Assembly (NCBI GenBank): GCA_001599915.1
Contig: BCIG01000002.1
Span: 558,001 to 622,000 of the forward strand
Source: Symbiotaphrina buchneri
Lineage: Eukaryota > Ascomycota > Symbiotaphrinales > Symbiotaphrinaceae
Direction: 5' to 3'
Length of the DNA stretch: 64,000 bases
Part shown: positions 46,432 to 57,770 of the stretch, one piece after another
How the letters are laid out: each line of letters opens with the position of its first letter
Numbering within the stretch: position 1 is the stretch's first letter
Made by a program: the position numbers and the translations under genes
Notes under the pieces: model-generated
What the model was told of the DNA's origin: nothing
The model's database searches: none
The model's input: only the letters and a program-made list of their open reading frames with translations

Positions 46432-47303
46432 ATGCCCCGTTCGAAGAGGGCGAGAGTGGTTCATCTCTCCAAGGTGGAGAAAAAGGGCAAAGAACTCAGC
46501 TTGAACCTCTTCAACAATGTGCGGAAGTGCCTCGACGATTACCAGTATTGCTTCGTCTTCTCGGTGGAGAACATGCGCAATACCTATCTGAAGGAGGTGC
46601 GCACCGAGTTCTCCGATAGTCGGTACGTCCTCCTGCATCAACTCTCTTCGGGATCGTAATGCTGACGACAAGCGACAGGCTGTTTTTCGGCAAGACCAAA
46701 GTCATGGCCAAAGCCTTGGGCACCACCGTAGAAGACGAGTACCAGCCAAACCTGAGTGAACTGTCCAAGGTACGAGTGACCTTCGCTCTTCGACAGCGGC
46801 GCAGATTGCTGATGGCCGAATGCAGTCTCTGGTTGGAAATGTCGGTCTTTTCTTCACGAGCCGTGCCCCTGAGGAGATTCTCTCGTACTTCGAAAACTAC
46901 AGCGCCACGGATTTTGCCCGGGCCGGTATCCCCGCTACACGGTCGTTCACCGTCCCAGCTGGCGTCGTTTCCTCTAGAGGAGGCGAGATCCCCGTGGAAG
47001 AAGATGTTCCACTTGCACACTCGCTTGAGCCGACATTAAGAAAGTTGGGCATGCCGACCAGCTTGGTCAAGGGCAGGATAGTCCTCGACCAGCCATACAC
47101 CGTCTGCGAAGACGGGCAGACGCTAAACAGTCATCAGACCGCTCTGTTGAAGATGTTCGGCGTTGCTACTGCCGAGTTCAGGATCCAGATCAAAGCGTGA
47201 GCACCCTACACCTGCCTTCTTCTCAAGTGTATCCTAACCGTCTGGTAGTTATTGGAGCGCTGCTACAAATGTCATTAAGGAGGTGGATGCAATGGAGGAA
47301 TGA
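46432..47303 (+). CDS. MRT4: Ribosome assembly factor Mrt4
   Basis: Exons 46432-46622, 46679-46769, 46826-47196, 47249-47303 (235 aa). Mrt4 is a P0/uL10-like protein that holds the P-stalk site on pre-60S particles until it is exchanged for P0. Starts MPRSKRARVVHLSKVEKKGK, continues DYQYCFVFSVENMRNTYLKE, LFFGKTKVMAKALG, LVGNVGLFFTSRAPEEI, PTLRKLGMPTSLVKGRI and SHQTALLKMFGVATAEFRI. It ends soon after this and lacks the acidic stalk tail of P0, which separates the two. The last exon provides YWSAATNVIKEVDAMEE; without splicing the frame stops one codon into the intron. All junctions keep phase. Confidence 0.95.
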
Positions 47304-47888
47304 ACGTCGGTTTTCCAAAGGAATTCTTTTTCGCGCTTTTTCGGTTGTGTAATATACAAAATGTCGACGATGCCATGACAGAAGAAATGATACCCGTTTT
47401 CTCACTTTTGGCTTCCGTTCTTGCCCAATCCATGCTCTGTTACACTGCCAGCCGAAGCACTGGCCGATAATACAATGAAATATAAGAAAGGCACTGGGTA
47501 ACATGGCTGCACTCCTTACCACGAACCTTACCTCGATTCTTGTCCGTCGCTATCTATCTGGCCGAAACGCACCCTTCGTGACAGAATACCAAATAACAGC
47601 GCTCGTAACGGAGAAGGCGGACCATTTGAGTAATCTGGATCCACTCACAAGGCAAACCAAATGGATACCCGCATACATCTCAGCGCAGATGAGATTAAGC
47701 TGCTTGAGCCCCGCTGATGTTGGTGCCGCTCGACTTCAACCTGCATAGCGGTTTGCCCCATCTCATCCTTCCTTGCCGCGACCTCTCTCCGCAGCGTAGT
47801 GGCTTACCCTTGATCTGAGCTGAAAGTGTGAGGAGTAATACCATCCACGTCGGCGCAAGTCTGTTGTACAGGGCGATTGGAGAAATGC
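47304..47888. other. Convergent gap MRT4 / U1-70K
   Basis: 585 bases. An open frame at 47503-47748 has no recognisable family and overlaps the probable 3' UTRs. One ACCTTACC motif at 47526-47533. Confidence 0.5.
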
Positions 47889-49413
47889 TCAATACCGGCG
47901 CCTTGTCCGGGGATCGCCACGAGCGTCATCGTCATGATATCTCTTCCTGCTGGAAGAATAATCATCGTCGCGGTTACGTCCTCCGTAGCCCGCATCTCTG
48001 TCCCTGTCCCTGTCTCTGTAGCCACCCCCTTCCCGCGGCCGAATAGGTTCCCGATTGCTACCGCTGCCGGCATCGCGGTCGCCATAATCCCTGCCGCCAC
48101 GATATGGGGCCCTATCATCAAATGAGCGTCCGTCTCTACGATCGCCATACCCACCATCACCGGCGGGCCTGCCGCCGTAGCCGCCACCACGTCCTCCACC
48201 AGGGCCAGAGGGAGCATTGGGAGGTGGTTGTCCGCTGCCGTAGCCATTCGACCCTTCGTGACCACCGCGTCCACCGAATCCGCCTCTACCTTGGTAGCCA
48301 ATGCCGCCTCTACCACTGAAGCCGCCTCTGTCGCCACTACCAAAGCCACCCCTATCGCCGCCGCCATAGCCACCCCTGAAGCCTCCACCCCTGCCACCGA
48401 ACCCTCCACGGAACCCACCCCTAAATCCGCCTGGTCCACTCGGAGGACCGAACGTTCCAGCCCCAGTTGGTCTGGGAGGTACAGCTTTAGTGTAGCCACG
48501 ACCGCCGAGTCCGCCACCAAAGCGACGGGGTCTCCATCCTTTGACCGTCCGCCCGCGCTCAACGTCTACCAAGACACGTCGATCTTTGATCCTGATTCCG
48601 TCTGTCTCTTTATAGGCAGCTAGATCCAAACAAAGCAAAGGGCACACATGTTAGTCAATGCGGAATCAGATACCTTGAGGGCGAATATCAAAACGTGACA
48701 GAGTCCTAGGATAGCACGTTCTCAAGGGACCTGCATAGTGTGGGGCAATTAGGGGATTGGATAGAGGGGGAACTATACCCTTCATGTCCTTCTCCCTTTC
48801 ATAAACAATGAATGCGTATCCCCTATGCGGCTTCTTTTTCTTGTTGGGCTTCTTACTCTCGCCATTCGTCTCCGCTGCATCCTCAGCGTGTGGATCGGTA
48901 ACGATGCGAATCTGCACGATAATCAATTAGTGAAATGTACACGTCTAGCAGAGAAAAAGGCGCTGCACCCTCTCAATTGGTCCAAAGCGCCCAAATTCCC
49001 GTTCGAGATCCGATTCTTTCACATCATAGCTCAGGCGCGCAACGAAAAGCGTTCTGAACGGATCGCCTCTAACCTGAGGGTCCTTGGACGGGTCGTCTGG
49101 ATTGAAAGCCGAAGTCAGCTTGACGTTGCTCAGGAACAGGACACGGTTACTTAGACGGACATTGCGTGACCCCTTCCGTTAGCAGCTTTTCCTGCTTCTG
49201 CTTCTTTTCTAACTTCAACCGATCGCGACGCTGCAACCAGCTCTCTGTAGGAACATAATCATCCGGCTCGTTGAATTTGTCCAGGTATTGTGCCAGCCCG
49301 GTGATTGCGGCTGTCTTACGCTCTTCGGGAGCATGGTCGGCGGGAGGGAGGTAACGGAGAGGTGGACGGGGTGCGAAGAGCGCGAGGAGATTTGGAGGTA
49401 GCTTATCCGTCAT
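47889..49413 (-). CDS. SNP1: U1 snRNP 70 kDa protein (U1-70K)
   Basis: Exons 49171-49413, 48969-49118, 48779-48911, 47889-48619 (418 aa when the possible cassette exon is skipped). The N-terminal U1-70K domain starts [19 protein letters not shown] and includes [20 protein letters not shown]. The RRM follows: [20 protein letters not shown] (RNP2 side), [16 protein letters not shown] (RNP1 side), then [20 protein letters not shown] and [20 protein letters not shown]. The tail is a Gly/Arg/Asp-rich RGG domain ending in RTRRRY. It binds stem-loop I of U1 snRNA and helps recognise 5' splice sites. The intron between exons 3 and 4 is 159 nt and contains a frame-preserving 57-nt exon-like segment. 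The first intron (GTCACG donor, 52 nt) is the least certain junction. Confidence 0.92.
48674..48730 (-). other. Putative in-frame cassette exon inside the U1-70K RRM
   Basis: Within the 159-nt gap between exons 3 and 4, a 57-nt segment is flanked by an acceptor (TATGCAG) and a donor (AAG/GTATCT). The two resulting introns, 48731-48778 (48 nt) and 48620-48673 (54 nt), have normal fungal sizes; the second has a GACTAAC branch point. Inclusion keeps the frame, has no stop, and adds 19 residues ([19 protein letters not shown]) between DMK and AAYKETDG, in helix 2 of the RRM. Skipping yields the canonical RRM. No transcript evidence is available here. Confidence 0.55.
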
Positions 49414-49893
49414 ACCGCCTGCGACAAAGGAAAGGCGCGGTGATGGGAGTAACGATCGAAAAGAGGCAAAAGACGAACGAGGACGTGGAGGATAAGGAGG
49501 ATGGGAGCGCGCAGTGAGGTATTTGAGCGGGCCTTGCTGCGCGACTCGGATTCTGGGCTCACGAGCATAGGCAGGAGGTAAGGTAAAATAACTTAAGGCA
49601 AGGTAAGGTAGAGCCTGTGGGCAAACCAATCACGCCTGAGAAACAGTGTACTCACAGTACCGCACAGTACAAGGATTTGAGGGAAGCCAAGCGCAGCAGC
49701 CCAGGTACCTACCGAGACCTTAGAGGATACTCGTACTCCGTACCTACAAAGTATTGGCAGTCTCTTTTAACGAGACGCCAAGAGAAATCAATCATCAAAA
49801 GCGCAAGGAGAACGACGGCAAGAAAGCACCGCCTGAGAGCGCAGCATTTCACCTTTTCCAGCTACGGGATCTTAGTGCGTCAAGAGAAGAGCA
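49414..49893. other. Divergent promoter region U1-70K / MRPL51
   Basis: 480 bases with TACCTTA-related motifs at 49575-49611 (AGGTAAGGTAAAATAACTTA and further AAGGTAAGGTA) and AGGTACCTACC at 49703-49713. No gene seen. Confidence 0.55.
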
Positions 49894-50440
49894 ATGCCGC
49901 TGCAGGCTCTTCGAACCGTAGCAGCAGCCAGGGCAAGTAGCTGCTGGAGCAGCCCTCCTCACCGTCTTGCCTCCTCCCTCGTGCTAACTCGAGATACCAG
50001 AATGGTGTGGGTGCCTTTATTCTCCAATGCAAACGACTGGATTTTCATTACTGTGACTGGGCGGGCAGCTCGAAGGGCATGAAGTGAGTCCTTTCTCAGC
50101 TGGCCGACGTTGCATTTTGCCATGACTGACAGCGACTCTTTCATCCAGTGCCTTCTTGAAACACACCTTGCCTTCCTTTGCTCGCGCCAACCCACAGATT
50201 GAGATCACTGTCTCCCCTCGACCGCGGAGGCATCCGGTCATCAAGGGCACTTATATAAATGGCCGGGAGAAGGCGATATGCGTCCGGAACTTGGAAAAGG
50301 AGCAGATACTGAAGAAGGCGGAACTCTTACGGGACGCGAGCGGGGAAAAGCTGAGAAGAGTTACGAAGCCGGTCAAGAGCACCACGGAGAGCGTTAGGGG
50401 TATATGGAGTCCTTATCACGGCAGTCGGCATACAATATGA
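49894..50440 (+). CDS. MRPL51: Mitochondrial large ribosomal subunit protein mL43 (MRPL51)
   Basis: Exons 49894-49932, 50001-50083, 50149-50440 (137 aa). The spliced start MPLQALRTVAAAR joins NGVGAFILQCKRLDFHYCDW, then AGSSKGMNAFLKHTLPSFA, ANPQIEITVSPRPRRHPVI, YINGREKAICVRN and SVRGIWSPYHG. These are the L51/S25/CI-B8 domain hallmarks; the domain has a thioredoxin-like fold and the protein sits in the mitoribosomal large subunit. Intron 1 has the perfect GC-AG donor (CAGG then GCAAGT) and a GCTAAC branch; no GT donor in the area restores NGVGAF. Intron 2 is GT-AG. The coding start lacks a cleavable-looking presequence, as for its relatives. Confidence 0.94.
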
Positions 50441-50658
50441 GGATATCATACGGTTGTCGAAATTCTCGGGAGGCGGGATGGTCTTTACTCGTTGCGTATA
50501 AGCTTGAGAATGCTGCATGGGAGGCGTTTTGAATGAAGTCTACTGGGTTCCTCCTTCGCAGACAACGGGGCAATACTTTAAATCCCATTACCACTTACTT
50601 ATATTTTGTTTATTGTATGCTGGAAACAAAATGATGGCCACATTGTGTTACAAGCGCA

Positions 50659-51739
<1,081 letters not shown>

Positions 51740-52489
51740 GTTGCCGGTATTTGATAGTAATAACAGTTGCTGCCAATAGAGATTGCCTTTGGGATATGAT
51801 TAGACTGGGCTGGTAAGGTGTCGAAGTGGTGCAGGCGCCTTGCAATCTTTTTCGTGAATCACCGAGTTTGTTACGGTTGCGTTCTAGAAAAGGCGGGGCG
51901 AGTACGGCGAGCGCGCGAAACGAACAAGCGTCACAGCGGGTCCCAGCAACGTCACCCGACAGACTCGATCAACGATATGGCGTAGAAAGGGAAAATTCAC
52001 CGCTACTGCCGGCTTCCAGGGTCAGCGACTCTGGTGGACGAGGTGGAATGCGAATAGTAAACAAGGCGCGAGTTTACTCCTTTTCTTTTCTTTTCTTTTC
52101 TATTCTTCTTCTGGCCTCCGTCTGTAGGTCGTTCAAGGTCCTTCCGCCCCAGCCATACGGGAGATTGCGGGTTGTGGTATTTCGTGTCTTCACTTAACCG
52201 GCTGGGCCACGGTAGCTTCGATAGACTATGTCCTCACGTTGACTAACAACTAGATACGAAGTGTGAACATCGACAGTTCAAAGGCTTTTTTTATTTGCTA
52301 CTCCGACGTGGTACCGAGCCTTTACCTTGGAAATAATGCGCCATGTTCAACAGACAGCTTACACACAGCTCTCTCTCATCTCCTGTCTCGGAATGACCGA
52401 AGAGAGAATACAAGAATTGAGCAGCGATACCGTATTCCGAGAAGAACGAAAGCGTCTACAAATATTCGGCCGGCATTCAGAGAGACGGC
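51740..52489. other. Gap TPI1 / disordered protein, with GA/CT tract
   Basis: 750 bases: TPI1 promoter (minus strand) and 3' flank of the next gene. The CT tract on the plus strand at 52078-52113 (TTTTC units) is the only striking element. Confidence 0.6.
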
Positions 52490-54130
52490 TCATGAGTAAT
52501 AGCGAGAGCGCAGCTCATCGCCCATGTTGCCCGGTGCCGCTTGACCGAAACCTGTTCTACGAGGCCAGTCATAGACGGCATCATAGCCGGGCCCTTGCGG
52601 ATTATGCGGGCTATCGAAACCCGTTCCTGCTCTCCTGTTATAATGACGGTCATTGTGCCCATGGAAAGCGGGTTCTTGCTCGACCACAGGACTGTGCGGT
52701 GGTCGCCTGCCGTACTGTGGTGGGAAGTTGAAAGGAGGGGATGTATTCGCTCGGCGTGGACCCGGCCCGGGGAAGAGATCATGATCCTCACGCTCGTAGC
52801 TCGGGTGAGAGGTCTCCCTGCTGTGCTGTTTGTAAGACGACTCTCGGCGATAACGTCTCTCATGTTCCTTGTCTTTGCGACTGCCAGATCTCTCTCCACC
52901 TCGTGCGTTCTTTGAATCGAAATGATCTGCTGGCTCAGACTCGGAAGTCTGACTGGTATCATCCGTACCATAGGTGTGCGTACTGGACTCGGCATCAGAG
53001 TCGCTATGGCTGAGAAAGTTTTCTTCGTGGTGACTCCGTCGCCGCTCATGCGATTTGCGCCCGCGAAACGGAGAATTCATTTCGTTGCCCTTAGACTCCC
53101 TACGCTTTTCGGGCTTCGCCGTATCCCTCGGCGTTTGCCTGTGCTGCTGCCGGACGTCGGGCCGTTGATGGCCCTGATCTGCTACTCTACGCCCTGCTCC
53201 ATCTCCATGTTGGCCTGGGCCGGCAACCCTTATTCCTGCGCTTGACGGATGTCCAGCCTGCCGTGGCATGGCTTGCATGGAAGGCCGAGGTCCCATGACA
53301 TCTGGAACGACGATGATGGGCGGCTCACCCCCGTTCTGTCCCTGGCGTGCCGATGAAGGGATAGGAGGTGGTGGAGGAGGGGGTGGCGGAGCTGAATGGA
53401 ATGGGTTGCTCTGCAGCCCAGGCCGCAGACCATTTGGACCGGGATGCCCCAGCTTCGTTGAATTAGCTCGAATTGGACCGTTGAAGTCTGGTGAAACTTG
53501 TACCGGAGGCCCTGGGAATCGCTGCCCATCCATTTGTTTAAGTGTGCTGGGGTTGAAGGAGACTCCTTCTCTATGCTGTTGATTGGGAAGTCCTTGTGTT
53601 CTGCTTACTCTATGTCCACAGTCTTCTCTTCTCAGGATGACTCGCATAGACGCCGTCTCAGCGGTTCTCCGGGTCCTTTTTACGTCGACTTTGAGCCCCA
53701 CGAGCCTCCACGTCGGATCAGCCGTCCCCATATCTGTGATCAAGTCATCAATCGCTTGTTTTTTCACGTCCGTCAATTGATTGTAGACCTCCATTAACTG
53801 CTTGTTGTGATCCTTTTGCTGCTCTTGCTTTTTGACGTGGTCTAGGAGCTGCTCCGAGGAAAACGGCATCTTGATACGTTGGACATGCCTCCAGCTGGGC
53901 CGCTGCTCTTTGGAGACTGCATCCGCCTTTCGGATGGTATAACCCTCGTAGAGGGGAGGAACGTCATCCTCGACAGCGTTGTATCGCGGGGACGTCACAG
54001 AATTCGGAATCTTTCCCATCGTGTTCTCGAAGCCGAACCGCCCAAAAGACTTGGTAAAAGGATCCAGATTCGGTTGCTGGACACGGCCGGCCAGTCCCGG
54101 TTGCTGCAAAGGTGCCGCAGATGCCATCAT
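52490..54130 (-). CDS. Large disordered protein of unknown function
   Basis: A single open frame of 546 aa from the ATG at 54130 (MMASAAPLQQPG). The N-terminal 190 residues look folded or coiled: NLDPFTKSFGRFGFENTMGK, PLYEGYTIRKADAVSKEQ, MPFSSEQLLDHVKKQEQQK and YNQLTDVKKQAIDDLI, a likely coiled coil. The rest is low complexity: Pro-rich (a run of nine prolines after HSA), then Arg/Ser/Glu/His-rich stretches with RS-like and SDSD acidic pieces (SHSDSDAESSTHT, ERRRSHHEEN). This resembles fungal RNA-processing or actin-adaptor type disordered proteins, but I do not recognise a family. No introns needed. The frame continues upstream only to a TTG codon. Confidence 0.7.
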   Translation of the reverse strand: MMASAAPLQQPGLAGRVQQPNLDPFTKSFGRFGFENTMGKIPNSVTSPRYNAVEDDVPPLYEGYTIRKADAVSKEQRPSWRHVQRIKMPFSSEQLLDHVKKQEQQKDHNKQLMEVYNQLTDVKKQAIDDLITDMGTADPTWRLVGLKVDVKRTRRTAETASMRVILRREDCGHRVSRTQGLPNQQHREGVSFNPSTLKQMDGQRFPGPPVQVSPDFNGPIRANSTKLGHPGPNGLRPGLQSNPFHSAPPPPPPPPPIPSSARQGQNGGEPPIIVVPDVMGPRPSMQAMPRQAGHPSSAGIRVAGPGQHGDGAGRRVADQGHQRPDVRQQHRQTPRDTAKPEKRRESKGNEMNSPFRGRKSHERRRSHHEENFLSHSDSDAESSTHTYGTDDTSQTSESEPADHFDSKNARGGERSGSRKDKEHERRYRRESSYKQHSRETSHPSYEREDHDLFPGPGPRRANTSPPFNFPPQYGRRPPHSPVVEQEPAFHGHNDRHYNRRAGTGFDSPHNPQGPGYDAVYDWPRRTGFGQAAPGNMGDELRSRYYS

Positions 54131-55700
54131 GAGCCGTCGGAATGGTGGGCTAGAAGAGCTACCGCAAGCAGGCCAAGGCAAGAAGGCAAGAGAGGCAAAA
54201 GATGGAAGATTTGATACGAACGTGGTGAAGGGAATGAAACAGTTCGACGCAGTGGAAGTGGGCGCAGCAGAAGATACTTATACAGAACAGCGAGTCCAGG
54301 TTGGAACGAATCGGGGGGTTTCACACCCCAGACTCCCTCTGTTGCCTATTACAAGTGCATTTGCCTGGCTGAGGGCTAGCTCAGGTATGCACGTCGTGGA
54401 GTGCAGCAGCTTATGCGGTCTTAATGCAGGGTATCCTACCTTACTGAGAGGAGGCGACTGGTTCGCCTGCAGCCTGTCTCCCTGCTCCTGTGCCCTCATG
54501 TTAGGTGATCAGCTTGGCGAGCTTTCATGGCCGACTCCATTTTCCCTTACGTGCTCTGCAGTAGGCGGCAGCTGGCTGGTTGAAGAGGTCGCCTTGCGTA
54601 GCACCATAGATAGGCCGTGCATGTATGTGCATGGGGGAAATGTGTGTGGTGTGTAGGCTCCAACCATTCTTTGGACCAAGAAAGGACGGGGAAGGCTGAC
54701 AAGCGGGCGACGGCACAGCATGTGTCCTGTATCTTGTCTCTCGTATGCTGCAGTGCCGCGCCCAGTCCTACCGCTGGAGCAGAAGATGAGACAAACAAAG
54801 CAGGCGTACGCTGGGCATTGGTCTGCCTTGCGCAAGCGATCGTAGATCAAATAATAAGAACCAGTACCAGCCGGTACTCAAGACTCCATAGGGCAGTCCG
54901 TCAAGCGACCGCAAGATCACGGAAGAGCCATTTGATGGATGCAGCAAACATGGGGCCCATCGGTGCAGTCGCAGCACCTTTTACTTGTCTGTCATGACGT
55001 GCACTTGTAGATTCGGTCTGCATTGGCACCATGTCCGGGAGATCGATAGGTAGCGAAAGATCTCGACTAGGTATCTACTGGACACCCGCATTCACATTGC
55101 TTTGTGGAGCATTTCAAGTTGGGCATCCGACGTGAGGCCTAAGGTAACACCTACAGTATGATACCTTACAAGGCATAATTTTTCTCAGGAGCATCCCGGC
55201 TCCCCATTTCACACCTTTGGACCGACCGGCCAGCGGCTCAACTCAAGAAAACAGTGGGGACGAGGTTTCTGAAATATTCGCACCAAGAATTATCATTATC
55301 AATAATAATAATATCAACAGCCAACACTCGAGGAAACCAGTCCCTGGAGGCCCGACTATTGGGTCTTCCATATCGGTACACAATTCGACCCATATGTACA
55401 GTCGAGATGATGTAATCCCGAATTGAATGCGAGTGAATACAGCGAGTACCCTCGCGCCGTCCTCGTACCCGAGAGACATCAAGGCTCCTTACCATCCACA
55501 AACGAGTCCCTCAGGGATACGACAAAAGTTGTGGTCGAGCGCGGGTCAGAAGCCGGAAACCAATTATGACAGAAGCCGATGCGGAAAACTCGGCTGAATC
55601 AGGAGACGCTGCCATGGTAGAAGCAGAAGGCGACCATGCGGCTGAACAAACGAGCGGAGCCATGCCGAGTCCTCATTGCTCGCACCGAGAAGAGAAGCGC
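54131..55700. other. Gap upstream of the disordered-protein gene
   Basis: 1.57 kb between two minus-strand genes. It contains TAAGGTAACACC and ATACCTTAC at about 55140-55169 and an AT-rich run near 55290-55320. Several overlapping short open frames at 54500-55000 lack family features. Confidence 0.5.
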
Positions 55701-57770
55701 CTACCTCAACGGTAATTGTACGTCTTGCACACCACGCCCGATGACCTCGTCTAACAACCAGCGGGGAGGGGTAGGCAGAGTCGAGCGTTTGCCTTCCGCA
55801 CTGGAAGCCTTCCCTTGGGACTTTCTGCTCTCTTCGACCTCCATGTTTGCGTCATGAGACAATGGGTACGCGCCACCGGCCACCCCGCTCGAGAATTTCA
55901 GTTGCAGAACGTTCCCAATCTCATCGCAAGCCGCAAGTAAGCGGTCAAGATCGTCCTTGGTGTGTGCTGCAGACACGCAGAAACGGGCGCGAGAGGCATT
56001 AATGGGCGTTGCAGGGTAGCACACCACGACAACAGCGATCTTTCTTTTCAGCATCTCGTGAGAGAAGGCGGGCATTTTTGCAGGATTATAAAGGAGCAGA
56101 GGAATAATCGGTGAGTCATCGTGACCATAAACAATGAAGCCTAACCTTTTCAATCCAAGGCGGAGATAACGCGAGTTGAACGCGAGCCTCTGCAGCCGTT
56201 CCTCTCCCTGGCCGGGCGCGATCTCCCCATTGATTATCCGGAGTGCAGTTATGATTTGCGTCAGCACCGGTGGAGCAGGAGATTCACCGTAGATGGCGCC
56301 CGCGTTAGTCACCCTGAGCTTGTCGATCATCGCCTTATCGCCAGCAATATAGCCTCCATTGGCGCCAAACGATTTCGTCAGAGTTCCCATCAAGATATCT
56401 ACTTCCGCCGGATCGACCCCAAAGTAGTCGCATACGCCTCTTCCGCGAGATCCAAGAGCACCCACTGAATGTGCTTCGTCGACGAATAGGTGAAACTTGT
56501 ACTTCTTCTTCAACGCGACGATCCCAGGCAGATTCACCATGGTGCCCTCCATTGAGTAGAGACCTTCTACAACGAGAAGGATCTTCTTCCATGGCCTGTG
56601 AGTCCTTGGTTGACCTTGCGCAATCGCTTCGCGAAGCAGTCTCTCGAGGTCTTTCATATCATTATGTCTGAACATCTTGATCATGGCGCCAGACAGTCGG
56701 CTGCCGAACCGAATGGATGCGTGATTCAGCTCGTCGGAGATGATCAAACATCCCTTCCCTACGAGAGCAGAGAAAGCAGTTGCATTGGTCACGAACCCCA
56801 TTGAGAAAATCATGGCCGACTCCTTGCCAATGAAATTTGCAATCAGCTCTTCAGCCTCAACATGCAGATCCGAGGTTCCAGCATCGGCTCTGGTACTAGC
56901 CACGGTTACGCCGTATTTTTTGATACATTCCTCGACTGCGTCGGCACAGGGCCCTTCAGACTGCGCGAAACCGAGGTAGTTGTACGAACTCATGTTCAGG
57001 GTCTCAGTGGTAGTCCCGGTCAAGGTGAAATGCAAGTTGTAATCATCAGATTTGCGATCCAGTAGTGTTATGTAACGGCCCGGAACCCCCGTCACCGGGC
57101 GGGCGAAACAGTCGTTGATGCGCATTTTCAGCCTCCGAACATAGAAATTGTCGAAGTCCGAGTACAGTGGCGCATAACCATCCCTCTCCCTTAGATGTTG
57201 ATATTGGTCCTTCCAGACGCGTTTTCCAAAGAAATCCCGGACGTGACCCATAATTATAAGAATCAAAAAGCTGATGTAGGTAGTGAGCAGGTAGAAGTAA
57301 GGAGGCTCTTCAATAATTGGCTCCTCGAAAACACCGCCTTCAAACTTGCTCACGTATCTGTGGCTCTGGCTGGCCAGAGGACCGAATTGCGCATCTTGCC
57401 TGGCCCGTCGGCGTGCTTCAGCGGGCGATGGCGGCCGGAAAATAGTCGTCGGTGGCTCGTTCATATTTGTGTTCTCTGCAGTAGCAACCGAGAGTGAAAT
57501 GGTGGGCAGAGAGAATGAAGGAGTGCTAATTGATGGAGGTGTTGGCAGCGGCGCTGCGTGCTGTGAAGAAGCCGTGCCGACCGGGCCACCACCGATCAAC
57601 ACGTTATCCAGGTTCTTCGTTTTTGGAGACGTCGAGAAGAACTGCGCCAGTCGGTTGCTTTTAGAACTGGAAGGTCTCCTGGCGACTGGTTTTTCGAAAG
57701 GGACGGACCCGGTGGATGAGGTAGGAGGGTGAGAAGCGGCAGCGAACGGGTTTGTCGGACGACGAGGCAT
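55701..57770 (-). CDS. LCB2: Serine palmitoyltransferase subunit 2
   Basis: One open frame, 689 aa, from MPRRPTNPFAA. A Ser/Pro-rich N-terminus of about 170 residues precedes PIIEEPPYFYLLTTYISFL and a transmembrane helix (LLTTYISFLILIIMGHV) that holds the protein in the ER. The PLP-dependent fold follows: MSSYNYLGFAQSEG, STRADAGTSDLHVEAEELIA, SDELNHASIRFG, VVEGLYSMEGTMVNLPG and LFVDEAHSVGALGSRGRG; the PLP Lys is in GTLTKSFGANGGYIAG. With Lcb1 it condenses serine and palmitoyl-CoA, the first step of sphingolipid synthesis. The C-terminus (WLLDEVIGRGVQDVQLPLR) matches relatives. Upstream open codons begin with GTG and are not counted. Confidence 0.96.
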   Translation of the reverse strand: MPRRPTNPFAAASHPPTSSTGSVPFEKPVARRPSSSKSNRLAQFFSTSPKTKNLDNVLIGGGPVGTASSQHAAPLPTPPSISTPSFSLPTISLSVATAENTNMNEPPTTIFRPPSPAEARRRARQDAQFGPLASQSHRYVSKFEGGVFEEPIIEEPPYFYLLTTYISFLILIIMGHVRDFFGKRVWKDQYQHLRERDGYAPLYSDFDNFYVRRLKMRINDCFARPVTGVPGRYITLLDRKSDDYNLHFTLTGTTTETLNMSSYNYLGFAQSEGPCADAVEECIKKYGVTVASTRADAGTSDLHVEAEELIANFIGKESAMIFSMGFVTNATAFSALVGKGCLIISDELNHASIRFGSRLSGAMIKMFRHNDMKDLERLLREAIAQGQPRTHRPWKKILLVVEGLYSMEGTMVNLPGIVALKKKYKFHLFVDEAHSVGALGSRGRGVCDYFGVDPAEVDILMGTLTKSFGANGGYIAGDKAMIDKLRVTNAGAIYGESPAPPVLTQIITALRIINGEIAPGQGEERLQRLAFNSRYLRLGLKRLGFIVYGHDDSPIIPLLLYNPAKMPAFSHEMLKRKIAVVVVCYPATPINASRARFCVSAAHTKDDLDRLLAACDEIGNVLQLKFSSGVAGGAYPLSHDANMEVEESRKSQGKASSAEGKRSTLPTPPRWLLDEVIGRGVQDVQLPLR

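Noticed and set aside
46820-47200. Separate gene inside the MRT4 locus
   Set aside because: It is exon 3 of MRT4; the frame joins exons 2 and 4 with correct splice sites.
47804-48562. Ala/Val-rich open frame on the same strand as U1-70K
   Set aside because: It is another frame of the GGC/CGC-rich RGG tail; the frame with the RRM is the coding one.
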